From contig CP136067.1 in NCBI GenBank assembly GCA_032622095.1, forward strand, positions 173,262,556-173,326,555: a stretch of 64,000 nt of DNA, given 5' to 3'. Positions within the stretch are counted from its first letter, which is position 1. The number at the start of each line of letters is the position of its first letter. Below, in pieces: positions 1 to 12,498 of this stretch. The stretch comes from Siphonodentalium dalli. Taxonomy: Eukaryota > Mollusca > Scaphopoda > Gadilida > Siphonodentaliidae. Position numbers and translations under genes: made by a program. The notes beneath the pieces were generated by a model. It was not told the origin of the DNA, ran no database searches, and worked only from the letters and a program-made list of their open reading frames with translations.

Positions 1-13
1 AATATTTTTGTCA

Positions 14-66
14 GTTTTGAATTCGCGCAGCTAGGTGCGCGAATTTAAAGTGCGCGAATTCAAAAC
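14..66. repeat. short hairpin of GCGCGAATT motifs
   Basis: GTTTTGAATTCGCGCA at the left pairs with its exact reverse complement at 51-66, and a third related TGCGCGAATTTAAA lies between them. The arms are 16 bp and perfect. No coding or RNA function can be assigned. It could be the end of a repeat that starts outside the window. Confidence 0.6.
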
Positions 67-906
67 AGCGAAAAATAGTACTGCGCGAATTTAAATACGA
101 GTAATGTACTCGTCAATGAGTATTTAGTATTAATGATTAATCAGGTAGCTAACATTGACTATGTGTTGAATTTAGAAGTTCTAGATATAAAGTTCTAAAC
201 CTCACTAATTTGTTGGTAGACTCCGCAGAATATATACACCCCATTGTGAATTCTTTCGTATCATTCACGATATAATATTAATATAAAACTGACTTCAAGA
301 TGATGCTTTTCGAAAGGTAATGTTCACTAGTGGACGATATGTTATTGCCACCAACATAAGGTTTTTTTCCCCGCCAGAAATGGCACCTTCTGAGAGCTGT
401 GTCCTATGTGGTGTAGTGTTGTGCTAAATTAGCACATATTATACCAAAATCGCTTGCAAAAAGCAATGAACAGAGGCAACAATCTCGACAATATATATAC
501 AGAAATGTGTCGACCAATTTACTAAAGCGTGTCCAAATGAAATTAAAACATTACTTTGAAAAAAAAAATTCACAGGAACGACGCCAACTTGCGAAGTGGC
601 AACATTCGGTTTAATTCACATTATGGTACAGCTTCGGGTTTTCGTGCATTCAAACCAAACCCTAAATACTGCGCGTTTCGGTTTATTGAACTAGATTTCA
701 ACACATTCTTGCGACGATAACGTTTATCTTAAACTGTTTATCGGTAAGTGGCTAATCATATTTGTTCTCAGTAAAACGAGTTGTAATCTATTTCTTATTA
801 CTGTCTTATGAAGGGCATTTGAACAGTCCAGCAATTGGTGTTGGCAGGGTACGGTAATGTATATGCATGCTACAAGTTCGAATTTTTCAGTGAAATATAA
901 TAAAAC

Positions 907-1037
907 GAGCATGTCTTGCCGTTGACTGCGCGGGTACAGCACCCAGTGGGGTAGGTATAGTTCAATCCGCTTCGCATGGTGAACCATACCCACCACACTG
1001 GACATTATACCCGCGTAGTCAACTTCGCGTCGTGCTC
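907..1037. repeat. imperfect hairpin, ~130 bp
   Basis: The left arm (GAGCATGTC, then TTGACTGCGCGGGTA and GGGGTAGGTATAGTTCA) is matched in reverse by the right arm (TGAACCATACCCACC, then TACCCGCGTAGTCAA and GTCGTGCTC) with scattered mismatches. The loop contains CCGCTTCGC. It lies 5 bp before a second, much more perfect palindrome at 1,042-1,188, and both carry GCGAAGC-type loops, so they may be halves or relatives of one foldback MITE. Confidence 0.6.
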
Positions 1038-1041
1038 TATT

Positions 1042-1188
1042 TAATAATTAGAGCATGACTTGGAGTGAAATACGCCGATATAGTGCATAGTGAGGTTGTG
1101 TAGTTCACGACGCGAAGCGGAGTGAACTACACAACCGCACTATGCACTATATCGGCGTATTTCACGACAAGTCATGCTCTAATTATTA
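1042..1188. mobile_element. near-perfect palindromic foldback element, 147 bp
   Basis: The two arms are about 66 bp each and almost identical in inverted orientation. They run from TAATTAGAGCATGACTTG through GTGAAATACGCCGATATAG to TTGTGTAGTTCAC, with a loop of roughly 14 bases around GACGCGAAGCGG. I see only a few arm mismatches (for example GGAG versus GTCG near the outer end), so it is recent or maintained by pairing. No ORF is possible in it. It is best called a MITE or hairpin element; no clear target-site duplication is visible. Confidence 0.75.
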
Positions 1189-2329
1189 TATTGTATCGAA
1201 CAAATGCAGAAATTAAACTACTGCTTTCAACTTTTACTAAGTTCAGACAATTGATGTTCGCCTTACTGAAGCTTTAATTTGGATCAGCGGCGAAATAACA
1301 AGTAGTTTCAGAACAAAGTTTGATGTAGTGTTCGTTACTATTTTTAGTAGTCAAAACTACATATGCATAGTGCACGATGGGAGAGACTTGAATGCGTAGT
1401 ATACAACTACGAATAATAGAGTCGAGTAGCCAACCAATCGGAAAGCTTGATTTCAATAACAAAGTCACGTGAGATACAATATTATTAAATAACATGTAGT
1501 ATGTTGATATTTGACGTGCGAATATTTAAATTCTCAAATGTAAACCGCGCAACTACTAGAAGCGTTCTTGGTTGCGAGGATACCCACAAGCAATATATAT
1601 GTGACATAACATCGTAATCTAAGGCTCAGTGATTGCTTATTTGCATAGTGGTTGTCATGTATTATTTTGAAAAATAAAACACACAGTTAAGCTTTAAAAA
1701 TCTACATAAATTTCATATGCAAGCGTTGGTTTTATTTCTTGTGAAACATAACTCTATCTTTCAAAAAAACATAATCCACTTGAATTTATCAGCTCGCAAT
1801 ATGAGTATTCGAGTTCAGTAATTGTCATGATTATTTGTCTATATACGGCCCACTTCGATTTTGTTTAAAGTTTTTCCATTTTTATACGCAAAAACATCTC
1901 ACCCAATTTCAACTCACAGATCACTTGAAGTCCTATGTACATTTCACAGCTTTCAACCAAATAATTATGAGTAGATAGGTTCTACCGACCAGCGACTGAG
2001 CCGGTCGCTAATTGCTGCCTTGAGAATTTGTTCACCCTAATAGTAATATCCGAGCATACTTTCAGTGTTAAATTGCTTATTTTCAAACAACTTTTCGTTG
2101 TCAAATCATAATTTACTGAAATTTCGATTTGTGCAATAATGTTGGCAATTCGTAAATGATCATAACACGTGTTTTTTTTTCATTTTGCGGGACAGTCGTC
2201 ATATATTTCACAATTGAAGAAATACAGAAAGTATGATCTCGGGTGTAGTATAGCATGTCGGCAGCGCTGTAAATTAAATATAAATATTTCTACAGACACA
2301 TTGTCTCCTACAACCATAATCTCCTCACA
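1189..2329. other. no gene or recognised repeat seen
   Basis: AT-rich sequence with frequent stops on all frames. The short ORFs are below 80 codons, without domain signatures or splice context. I see no tRNA, no obvious tandem repeat and no long hairpin. Confidence 0.6.
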
Positions 2330-2333
2330 TTAA

Positions 2334-2853
2334 AGGCACGGGCGGCGTTTGTTGCAGAAATATTTATATTTGTTCAAATCGCCATCAACAGAAGGAACAC
2401 CAAAATATATACAGTTCCGCTCATATGCCAAACATAATAAGCGCGTAAACAGTATATTGTCGTCAATGCGTACGATGGTGTGCGTAAACAAGAGACTGCT
2501 CGTGTCACAGAAGTTGTGCTTCTGTTTACATAACACAGCGCAATTCTATTGGTTAATCACACAAAACTGATATAAACGCTCTTTATTATTTCCATATCAG
2601 GAAAACATTAACAAATAACGCTCTTTATATTTACCATATCCGGATCTAAACAAAAGCCAGGTCACGTAACTTTTTTTTGCTTTTGTTTACATAACAAAGG
2701 GGAAAAAGTGAAAATAACATACTGTTTATGCCATATTTCTGATTGGCACAAGAACAAAGTCTCTCTATATCTTACTATTCCTTCTGTTTATGGCGGTTTT
2801 TGACTGAGGTGAATATTTTAACAGCATACCCACCGCCAACACCGCCCGTATCT
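2334..2853. mobile_element. foldback element D, TTAA target site
   Basis: The left end reads TTAA then AGGCACGGGCGG. The right end reads CCGCCCGTATCT then TTAA, so the termini are inverted copies (AGGCACGGGCGG versus AGATACGGGCGG) flanked by TTAA on both sides. Homology between the ends continues inward more loosely through AAATATT. The 520-bp body has no coding potential. It contains the duplicated motif AACGCTCTTTAT at about 2,574 and 2,619, also found in relatives at 3,600, 42,700, 45,670, 53,690, 61,830 and 62,560. TTAA target sites are characteristic of piggyBac and Kolobok transposons; which group applies is not visible. Confidence 0.7.
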
Positions 2854-2961
2854 TTAATGCCTACGTGTGAAAAGGACCATAATTCCTTTTGTCCTGAAAA
2901 CATATATTTACTTCAGCATTGTCGCTAAATTGAATGATTGGAGTGTTCAAAAAAAAAGAAA

Positions 2962-3345
2962 GGGAGTGGGTCGTCCACTGACAGTTTAAGAATGGGAGTG
3001 TGTCGTCCACTGACAGTTTGAGAATGGGAGTGTGTCGTCCACTGACAGTTTAAGAATGGGAGTGTGTCGACCACTGACAGTTTAAGAATGGGAGTGTGTC
3101 GTCCACTGACAGTTTAAGAATGGGAGTGTGTCGTCCACTGACAGTTTAAGAATGGGAGTGTGTCGTCCACTGACAGTTTAGGAATGGGAGTGTGTCGTCC
3201 ACTGCCAGTTTAAGAATGGGAATGTGTCGTCCACTGACAGTTTAAGAATGGGAGTGTGTCGTCCACTGACAGTTTAAGAATGTGAGTGTGTCGTCCACTG
3301 ACAGTTTAAGAATGGGAGTGTGTCGTCCACTGACAGCTTAAGGGT
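2962..3345 (+). repeat. 32-bp minisatellite, 12 copies
   Basis: Twelve tandem copies of a unit beginning GGGAGTGTGTCGTCCACTGA and ending GTTTAAGAAT, with no length variation. Point variants mark single copies: copy 2 has GTTTGAGAAT and copy 4 has TCGACC in place of TCGTCC. The same marked copies occur in the two 14-copy arrays at 43,102 and 46,066, so the three arrays share one ancestor. It directly follows element D. Confidence 0.95.
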
Positions 3346-3384
3346 ATACCCGCAGATCATGCCATGAATCTCTACTTCAGCTAC

Positions 3385-3830
3385 AGCCTTAAAGGCACGT
3401 GTGGCCTTTATTGTCGAAAATATTCATATTTGTTCCAAACACCGTAAACAGAAAAACATTAAAACACACACAGTTCCGTTCATATATACCATGACCATCG
3501 CGTAAACAGCATGTTATCATAAAGACCTACTATATTTTACCTAAGCAAGAGCCTGATTGTGTTACAGAAGACAGCACAATGCTACTGGCTAATCACACAC
3601 AAATGGCATAAACGCTCTTTATTAGTTTCATATCAGGTATTCACCAACAAAGAACGCTCTTTATGTTTACCATCATAATATAAACAAACACTAGAAAAGT
3701 AACTTTTTATGCGAGAGACATAAAGCTCGAGCTCGGAAACCAACCACCCACCCATAACAAACCGATTGTATACAAACACCGCTAATAATGTAAACATCCG
3801 GGCGGGCATGCGCAACGGCGCAAGATCGTA
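3385..3830. repeat. diverged D-family fragment
   Basis: This starts with TTAAAGGCACGTGTGGCC, a degenerate D terminus. It carries the paired AACGCTCTTTAT motif at 3,610-3,665 and ends with a stretch (CCAACCACCCACCCATAACA) that is the reverse complement of sequence at about 40,540. It is an older D relative in which no right terminus with TTAA can be placed confidently. Confidence 0.55.
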
Positions 3831-4089
3831 ATTTCAGAATAACAGTATACAGTAATGACCAGAATAGCTAACAAAGACATCTATCTCTCAGATAACATGA
3901 CTAAAGTTTTATAAATCTGTGTTTCCTTACAGTTATATACCTATAATGGGTCACAATAATATATCATTATTTTCCAGACATCTCATAAGGTGTTTAGTTA
4001 TTTATATAAAAAAAATAAGCTGTAAATAGTTGACAAATGACAGAATAAATTCCATAATGGCAATGCTCCTCAAATACTATACTATAGAC

Positions 4090-7000
4090 ACTGTTTTTGT
4101 TGTTTGTGGATAGGTATGCATCTATATACAAATAGTTTGCACAAAGTATGGGCTCCTTAGTGGGTTTTAAGGGTATGGAGACAGCCCAACACCCACAGCA
4201 CCCATGACAATTCAAGTTAAATTGGTATATTTAACTTGAATTGGGCCATATGACCCATTATATGTATCTACTTCCAACACTTTTGTTGTTTGTGGATAGG
4301 TATGCATCTATGCACCCGGCACTTATACGTCTGAAAGGATGCTGTGACGTACAAGATTCAGATTCAGATTCACAAAGTTTGGGCTCCGCAGTGGGTTTTA
4401 AGGGTGTGGAGACTGCCCAACACACACAGCACCCATGATAAAACCATACAGCACCCGTGCCTATGAAAACATATTTCTGAGTCAGCCATCTCTCAGACTA
4501 TACCCATTCTGTAAATGATTCCACATCTCACTCTAGAATATATAGAGGCAATTGGAAAAAAATATTTGGGCACCTGAATGGGATTTTGGGCTCTAGTCAG
4601 GGGGTATATTTGTTTTTTTTAATGGTTAAATTGGTATATTTAACTGGAATTGGGTCCTGTATAGGTATATACTTCTAGGTCTCCTAGTGTTTTTGGAAAT
4701 ATCTGCATCAGTATAAGAAGATTTGCAAAAGTTTGGGCTCCTTAGTGGGTTTTAAGGGTATAGAGACAGCCCAACACCCACAGCACCCATGACAATTCAA
4801 GTTAAATTGGTATATTTAACTTGAATTGGGCCATATGACCCATTATATGTATCTACTTCCAACACTTTTGTTGTTTGTGGATAGGTATGCATCTGTGCAA
4901 ATGGTTTGCACAAAGTTTGGTCTCCTCAGTGGGTTTTAAGGGTATTGAGACAGCCCAACACCCACAGCACCCATGATAAAACCATACAGCACCCGTGCCT
5001 ATGAAAACATATTTCTGAGTCAGCCATCTCTCAGACTATACCCATTCTGTAAATGATTCCACATTTCACTCTAGAATATATAGAGGCAATGGGAAAAAAT
5101 ATTTGGGCACCTGAATGGGATTTTGGGCTCTAGTCAGGGGGGGATATTTGTTTTTTTAATGGTTAAATTGGTATATTTAACTGGAAGTGGGTCCTGTATA
5201 GGTATATACTTCTAGGTCTCCTAGTGTTTTTGGAAATATCTGCATCAGTATAAGAAGATTTGCAAAAGTTTGGGCTCCTTAGTGGGTTTTAAGGGTATGG
5301 AGACAGCCCAACACCCACAGCACCCATGACAATTCAAGTTAAATTGGTATATTTAACTTGAATTGGTCCATATGACCCATTATATGTATCTACTTCCAAC
5401 ACTTTTGTTGTTTGTGGATAGGTATGCATCTGTGCAAATGGTTTGCACAAAGTTTGGGCTCCTCAGTGGGTTTTAAGGGTATTGAGACAGCCCAACACCC
5501 ACAGCACCCATGATAAAACCATACAGCACCCGTGCCTATGAAAACATATTTCTGAGTCAGCCATCTCTCAGACTATACCCATTCTGTAAATGATTCCACA
5601 TTTCACTCTAGAATATATAGAGGCAATGGGAAAAAATATTTGGGCACCTGAATGGGATTTTGGGCTCTATTGGTATATTTAACTTGAATTGGGCCATATG
5701 ACCCATTATATGTATCTACTTCCAACACTTTTGTTGTTTGTGGATAGGTATGCATCTATGCAAATGGTTTGCACAAAGTTTGGGCTCCTCAGTGGGTTTT
5801 AAGGGTGTTGAGACAGCCCAACACCCACAGCACCCATGATAAAACCATACAGCACCCGTGCCTATGAAAACATATCTCTCAGACTATACCCATTCTGTAA
5901 ATGATTCCACATTTCACTCTAGAATATATAGAGGCAATGGGAAAAAAATATTTGGGCACCTGAATGGCATTTTGGGCTCTATTCAGGGGGATATTTGGTT
6001 TTTTAAATGGTTAAATTGGTATATTTAACTGGAATTGGGTCCTGTAAAGGTATATACTTCTAGGTCTCCTAGTGATTTTGGAAATATCTGCATCAGTGTA
6101 AGAAGATTTGCAAAAGTTTGGGCTCCTTAGTGGGTTTTAAGGGTATGGAGACAGCCCAACACCCACAGCACACATGACAATTCAAGTTAAATTGGTATAT
6201 TTAACTTGAATTGAGCCATATGACCCATTATATGTATCTACTTCCAACACTTTTGTTGTTTGTGGATAGGTATGCATCTATGCAAATGGTTTGCACAAAG
6301 TTTGGGCTCCTCAGTGGGTTTTAAGGGTATTGAGACAGCCCAACACCCACAGCACCCATGATAAAACCATACAGCACCCGTGCCTATGAAAACATATTTC
6401 TGAGTCAGCCATCTCTCAGACTATACCCATTCTGTAAATGATTCCACATTTCACTCTAGAATATATAGAGGCAATGGGAAAAAAATATTTGGGCACCTGA
6501 ATGGGATTTTGGGCTCTATTCATGGGGGATATTTGGTTTTTTTAATGGTTAAATTGGTATATTTAACTGGAATTGTGTCCTGTGAAGGTATATACTTCTA
6601 GGTCTCCTAGTGATGTTGGAAATATCTTCATCAGTATAAGAAGATTTGCAAAAGTTTGGGCTCCTTAGTGGGTTTTAAGGGTATGGAGACAGCCCAACAC
6701 CCACAGCACCCATGACAATTCAAGTTAAATTGGTATATTTAACTTGAATTGGGCCATATGACCCAGTATATGTATCTACTTCCAACACTTTTGTTGTTTG
6801 TGGATAGGTATGCATCTGTGCAAATGGTTTGCACAAAGTTTGGGCTCCTCAGTGGGTTTTAAGGGTATTGAGACAGCCCAACACCCACAGCACCCATGAT
6901 AAAACCATACAGCACCCGTGCCTATGAAAACATATTTCTGAGTCAGCCATCTCTCAGACTATACCCATTCTGTAAATGATTCCACATTTCACTCTAGAAT

Positions 7001-10000
7001 ATATAGAGGCAATGGGAAAAAAATATTTGGGCACCTGAATGGCATTTTGGGCTCTATTCAGGGGGGATATTTGGTTTTTTAAATGGTTAAATTGGTATAT
7101 TTAACTGGAATTGGGTCCTGTAAAGGTATATACTTCTAGGTCTCCTAGTGATTTTGGAAATATCTGCATCAGTATAAGAAGATTTGCAAAAGTTTGGGCT
7201 CCTTAGTGGGTTTTAAGGGTATGGAGACAGCCCAACACCCACAGCACCCATGACAATTCAAGTTAAATTGGTATATTTAACTTGAATTGGGCCATATGAC
7301 CCATTATATGTATCTACTTCCAACACTTTTGTTGTTTGTGGATAGGTATGCATCTATGCAAATGGTTTGCACAAAGTTTGGGCTCCTCAGTGGGTTTTAA
7401 GGGTATTGAGACAGCCCAACACCCACAGCACCCATGATAAAACCATACAGCACCCGTGCCTATGAAAACATATTTCTGAGTCAGCCATCTCTCAGACTAT
7501 ACCCATTCTGTAAATGATTCCACATTTCACTCTAGAATATATAGAGGCAATGGGAAAAAAATATTTGGGCACCTGAATGGGATTTTGGGCTCTATTCAGG
7601 GGGGATATTTGTTTTTTTTAATGGTTAAATTGGTATATTTAACTGGAATTGGGTCCTGTGAAGGTATATACTTCTAGGTCTCCTAGTGATTTTGGAAATA
7701 TCTGCATCAGTATAAGAAGATTTGCAAAAGTTTGGGCTCCTTAGTGGGTTTTAAGGGTATGGAGACAGCCCAACACCCACAGCACCCATGACAATTCAAG
7801 TTAAATTGGTATATTTAACTTGAATTGGGCCATATGACCCAGTATATGTATCTACTTCCAACACTTTTGTTGTTTGTGGATAGGTATGCATCTGTGCAAA
7901 TGGTTTGCACAAAATTTGGGCTCCTCAGTGGGTTTTAAGGGTATTGAGACAGCCCAACACCCACAGCACCCATGATAAAACCATACAGCACCCGTGCCTA
8001 TGAAAACATATTTCTGAGTCAGCCATCTCTCAGACTATACCCATTCTGTAAATGATTCCACATTTCACTCTAGAATATATAGAGGCAATGGGAAAAAAAT
8101 ATTTGGGCACCTGAATGGCATTTTGGGCTCTATTCAGGGGGGATATTTGGTTTTTTAAATGGTTAAATTGGTATATTTAACTGGAATTGGGTCCTGTAAA
8201 GGTATATACTTCTAGGTCTCCTAGTGATTTTGGAAATATCTGCATCAGTATAAGAAGATTTGCAAAAGTTTGGGCTCCTTAGTGGGTTTTAAGGGTATGG
8301 AGACAGCCCAACACCCACAGCACCCATGACAATTCAAGTTAAATTGGTATATTTAACTTGAATTGGGCCATATGACCCATTATATGTATCTACTTCCAAC
8401 ACTTTTGTTGTTTGTGGATAGGTATGCATCTATGCAAATGGTTTGCACAAAGTTTGGGCTCCTCAGTGGGTTTTAAGGGTATTGAGACAGCCCAACACCC
8501 ACAGCACCCATGATAAAACCATACAGCACCCGTGCCTATGAAAACATATTTCTGAGTCAGCCATCTCTCAGACTATACCCATTCTGTAAATGATTCCACA
8601 TTTCACTCTAGAATATATAGAGGCAATGGGAAAAAAATATTTGGGCACCTGAATGGGATTTTGGGCTCTATTCAGGGGGGATATTTGGTTTTTTTAATGG
8701 TTAAATTGGTATATTTAACTGGAATTGGGTCCTGTAAAGGTATATACTTCTAGGTCTCCTAGTGATTTTGGAAATATCTGCATCAGTGTAAGAAGATTTG
8801 CAAAAGTTTGGGCTCCTTAGTGGGTTTTAAGGGTATGGAGACAGCCCAACACCCACAGCACCCATGACAATTCAAGTTAAATTGGTATATTTAACTTGAA
8901 TTGAGCCATATGACCCATTATATGTATCTACTTCCAACACTTTTGTTGTTTGTGGATAGGTATGCATATATGCAAATGGTTTGCACAAAGTTTGGGCTCC
9001 TCAGTGGGTTTTAAGGGTATTGAGACAGCCCAACACCCACAGCACCCATGATAAAACCATACAGCACCCGTGCCTATGAAAACATATTTCTGAGTCAGCC
9101 ATCTCTCAGACTATACCCATTCTGTAAATGATTCCACATTTCACTCTAGAATATATAGAGGCAATGGGGAAAAAATATTTGGGCACCTGAATGGGATTTT
9201 GGGCTCTATTCAGGGGGGATATTTGGTTTTTTTAATGGTTAAATCGGTATATTTAACTGGAATTGGGTCCTGTAAAGGTATATACTTCTAGGTCTCCTAG
9301 TGATTTTGGAAATATCTGCATCAGTATAAGAAGATTTGCAAAAGTTTGGGCTCCTTAGTGGGTTTTAAGGGTATGGAGACAGCCCAACACCCACAGCACC
9401 CATGACAATTCAAGTTAAATTGGTATATTTAACTTGAATTGAGCCATATGACCCATTATATGTATCTACTTCCAACACTTTTGTTGTTTGTGGATAGGTA
9501 TGCATATATGCAAATGGTTTGCACAAAGTTTGGTCTCCTCAGTGGGTTTTAAGGGTATTGAGACTGCCCAACACCCACAGCACCCATGATAAAACCATAC
9601 AGCACCCGTGCCTATGAAACATATTTCTGAGTCAGCCATCTCTCAGACTATATTCATTCTGTAAATGATTCCACATTTCACTCTAGAATATATAGAGGCA
9701 ATGGGGAAAAAATATTTGGGCACCTGAATGGGATTTTGGGCTCTATTCAAGGGGGATATTTGGGTTTTTTAATGGTTAAATTGGTATATTTAACTGGAAT
9801 TGGGTCCTGTAATGGTATATACTTCTAGGTCTCCTAGTGTTTTTGGAAATATCTGCATCAGTATAAGAAGATTTGCAAAAGTTTGGGCTACTTAGTGGGT
9901 TTTAAGGGTATGGAGACAGCCCAACACCCACAGCACCCATGACAATTCAAGTTAAATTGGTATATTTAACTTGAATTGGGCCATATGACCCATTATATGT

Positions 10001-11760
10001 ATCTACTTCCAACACTTTTGTTGTTTGTGGATAGGTATGCATCTATGCAAATGGTTTGCACAAAGTTTGGGCTCCTCAGTGGGTTTTAAGGGTATTGAGA
10101 CAGCCCAACACCCACAGCACCCATGATAAAACCATACAGCACCCGTGCCTATGAAAACATATTTCTGAGTCAGCCATCTCTCAGACTATACCCATTCTGT
10201 AAATGATTCCACATTTCACTCTAGAATATATAGAGGCAATGGGAAAAAAATATTTGGGCACCTGAATGGGATTTTGGGCTCTAGTCAGGGGTATATTTGT
10301 TTTTTTAAATGGTTATATTGGTATATTTAACTGGAATTGGGTCCTGTAATGGTATATACTTCTAGGTCTCCTAGTGTTTTTGGAAATATCTGCATCAGTA
10401 TAAGAAGATTTGCAAAAGTTTGGGCTACTTAGTGGGTTTTACGGGTATGGAGACAGCCCAACACCCACGGCACCCATGACAATTCAAGTTAAATTGGTAT
10501 ATTTAACTTGAATTGGGCCATAAGACCCATTATATGTATCTACTTCCAACACTTTTGTTGTTTGTGGATAGGTATGCATCTATGCAAATGGTTTGCACAA
10601 AGTTTGGGCTCCTCAGTGGGTTTTAAGGGTATTGAGACAGCCCAACACCCACAGCACCCATGATAAAACCATACAGCACCCGTGCCTATGAAAACATATT
10701 TCTGAGTCAGCCATCTCTCAGACTATACCCATTCTGTAAATGATTCCACATTTCACTCCAGAATATATAGAGGCAATGGGGAAAAAATATTTGGGCACCT
10801 GAATGGGATTTTGGGCTCTAGTCAGGGGGGGATATTTGTTTTTTTTAATGGTTATATTGGTATATTTAACTGGAATTGGGTCCTGTATAGGTATATACTT
10901 CTAGGTCTCCTAGTGTTTTTGGAAATATCTGCATCAGTATAAGAAGATTTTCAAACGTTTGGGCTCCTTAGTGGGTTTTAAGGGTATGGAGACAGCCCAA
11001 CACCCACAGCACCCATGACAATTCAAGTTAAATTGGTATATTTAACTTGAATTGGGCCATATGACCCATTATATGTATCTACTTCCAACACTTTTGTTGT
11101 TTGTGGATAGGTATGCATCTATGCAAATAGTTTGCACAAAGTTTGGGCTCCTCAGTGGGTTTTAAGGGTATGGAGACTGCCCAACACCCACAGCACCCAT
11201 GATAAAACCATACAGCACCCGTGCCTATGAAAACATTTCAGAGTCAGCCATCTCCCAGACTATACCCATTCTGAAAAGGATTCCACAGTTCACTTTAGAA
11301 TATATAGAGGCAATGGGAAAAAATTATTTGGGCATCTGAATGGGATTTTGGGCTTTGGTCAGGGGGAGGGGAATATTTGGGTTTTTTAATGGTCAAGTTG
11401 AATTGAGCCATGTGACCCATTATATGTATCTACTTCTATGTCTCTTACTAGTAGTGTTTTTGGAAAGATGTGCATCAGTATAAGAAGGTTTGCAAAAGTT
11501 TGGGCACCTGGGAGTGATTTAATGGTGAGCAGGTGGCACAACACCAGTCGTAATGAATTTCGAAGTACAATTGCTAGTCGCGCTCGTACCGTGCGCAACT
11601 CTGGGAGCAAATGTACGCTAAGTTTACTGAGACTGGCACAACACCAACAGCACCCATGATAAATCATACAGCACCCTTGTCTTTAAAATCATATTTGGGC
11701 TCAGGTGAAGGACAAAATATGTTTTTTAATATTAATGTCGGTATATTTAACTTGAATTGG
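4090..11760 (+). repeat. ~538-bp satellite array, left (about 13 units)
   Basis: The landmark GGGCACCTGAATGG recurs near 4,570, 5,106, 5,642, 5,956, 6,490, 7,028, 7,566, 8,105, 8,641, 9,181, 9,719, 10,258 and 10,796, giving spacings of 534-540 bp except one short 314-bp unit. Each unit is a dimer: the block TGGGTTTTAAGGGTAT...GCACCCATGA occurs twice, spaced alternately ~183 and ~350 bp. Each unit also holds a hairpin, CAATTCAAGTTAAAT and ATTTAACTTGAATTG separated by a few bases. Units from 4,240 to 11,000 are very alike, while the copies at 11,100-11,760 are diverged and broken. No ORF spans a unit. The same satellite lies inverted at 32,110-36,752. Confidence 0.95.
5642..5956 (+). repeat. 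short hybrid satellite unit (314 bp)
   Basis: Here GGGATTTTGGGCTCTA is joined directly to TTGGTATATTTAACTTGAAT, which skips about 224 bp present in every other unit. The junction falls exactly where the two halves of a normal unit share TTGGTATATTTAACT. That is the product expected from slippage or unequal crossover between the two halves. Confidence 0.8.
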
Positions 11761-11834
11761 GCCATGTAAACCGGGGTATTCTATACACTCAGGGGGGATA
11801 CCCTGGGTAATCTATACAATCAGGGTGTTTCCTT

Positions 11835-11950
11835 CCTGTACGCTATTCGTTTAGGCCCATATAGAGCTTATTTAAGTTTTCAAATATTGCCAACATGAGC
11901 TTATTTCGCGCAATTTTAAAATAAGCTCAGTTTCACATAAACAGACTGTT
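11835..11950. repeat. M-family fragment beside the satellite
   Basis: GGCCCATATAGAGCTTATTT, followed by TGAGCTTATTTCGCGC and AAAATAAGCTCAG, matches the hairpin repeats that fill 14,745-32,100. It shows that the repeat family starts close to the inner edge of the left satellite, with 2.8 kb of other sequence separating this piece from the main domain. Confidence 0.6.
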
Positions 11951-12029
11951 ACTTGGTGTTCATATTCAGATAGTTCTCAGGTGTCCAATCTCAAATACCG
12001 ACCTCGTCGCCATCCGTATACTACCGATT

Positions 12030-12480
12030 ACGTCGACAAAACGATGGCAAATAATTTAAGATAATAATATATTGGGATATCAAATCGTGTAATATAGTAG
12101 TGTCTTAAAATATGAAAATTACATTTCCAAGAATAAATAAACAAAAAATGTGAAGATGACAACAAATATTTAACAAGACAGTCAATGACTGTGGGTCGCT
12201 CACCAGACTGTAAAGACTGAGAAGAATGGGACATAGATGGAGGTTCTCCGATGAGCAGGGCTCTTCAACTTGAAATTTCTAATTGAACACCACTGACAAA
12301 TCTCCAACCTCTTACATTTTACAGAAGACAACCATACCACAGTACTAAGTTCACAGAAATCATTTTGCATACCCCTCTTAGGTTGAATTTTACAACTAGT
12401 ACAAGGATATAGGAGAGTTAAATCTCTTAGCTGTGCCCCTATTAGAACAAATGTGAATCCCCATCTATGAGATCCATTCA
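12030..12480. other. no gene or clear repeat seen
   Basis: Mixed-composition DNA between the satellite edge and the next repeat block. Open frames on the minus strand reach 93 codons but lack start context, domains or conserved motifs. I assign nothing here. Confidence 0.5.
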
Positions 12481-12498
12481 TCTAGTAATATCAATATA

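Noticed and set aside
2962-3345. CRISPR-like 32-bp repeats
   Set aside because: Copies abut with no spacer sequence; this is a minisatellite.
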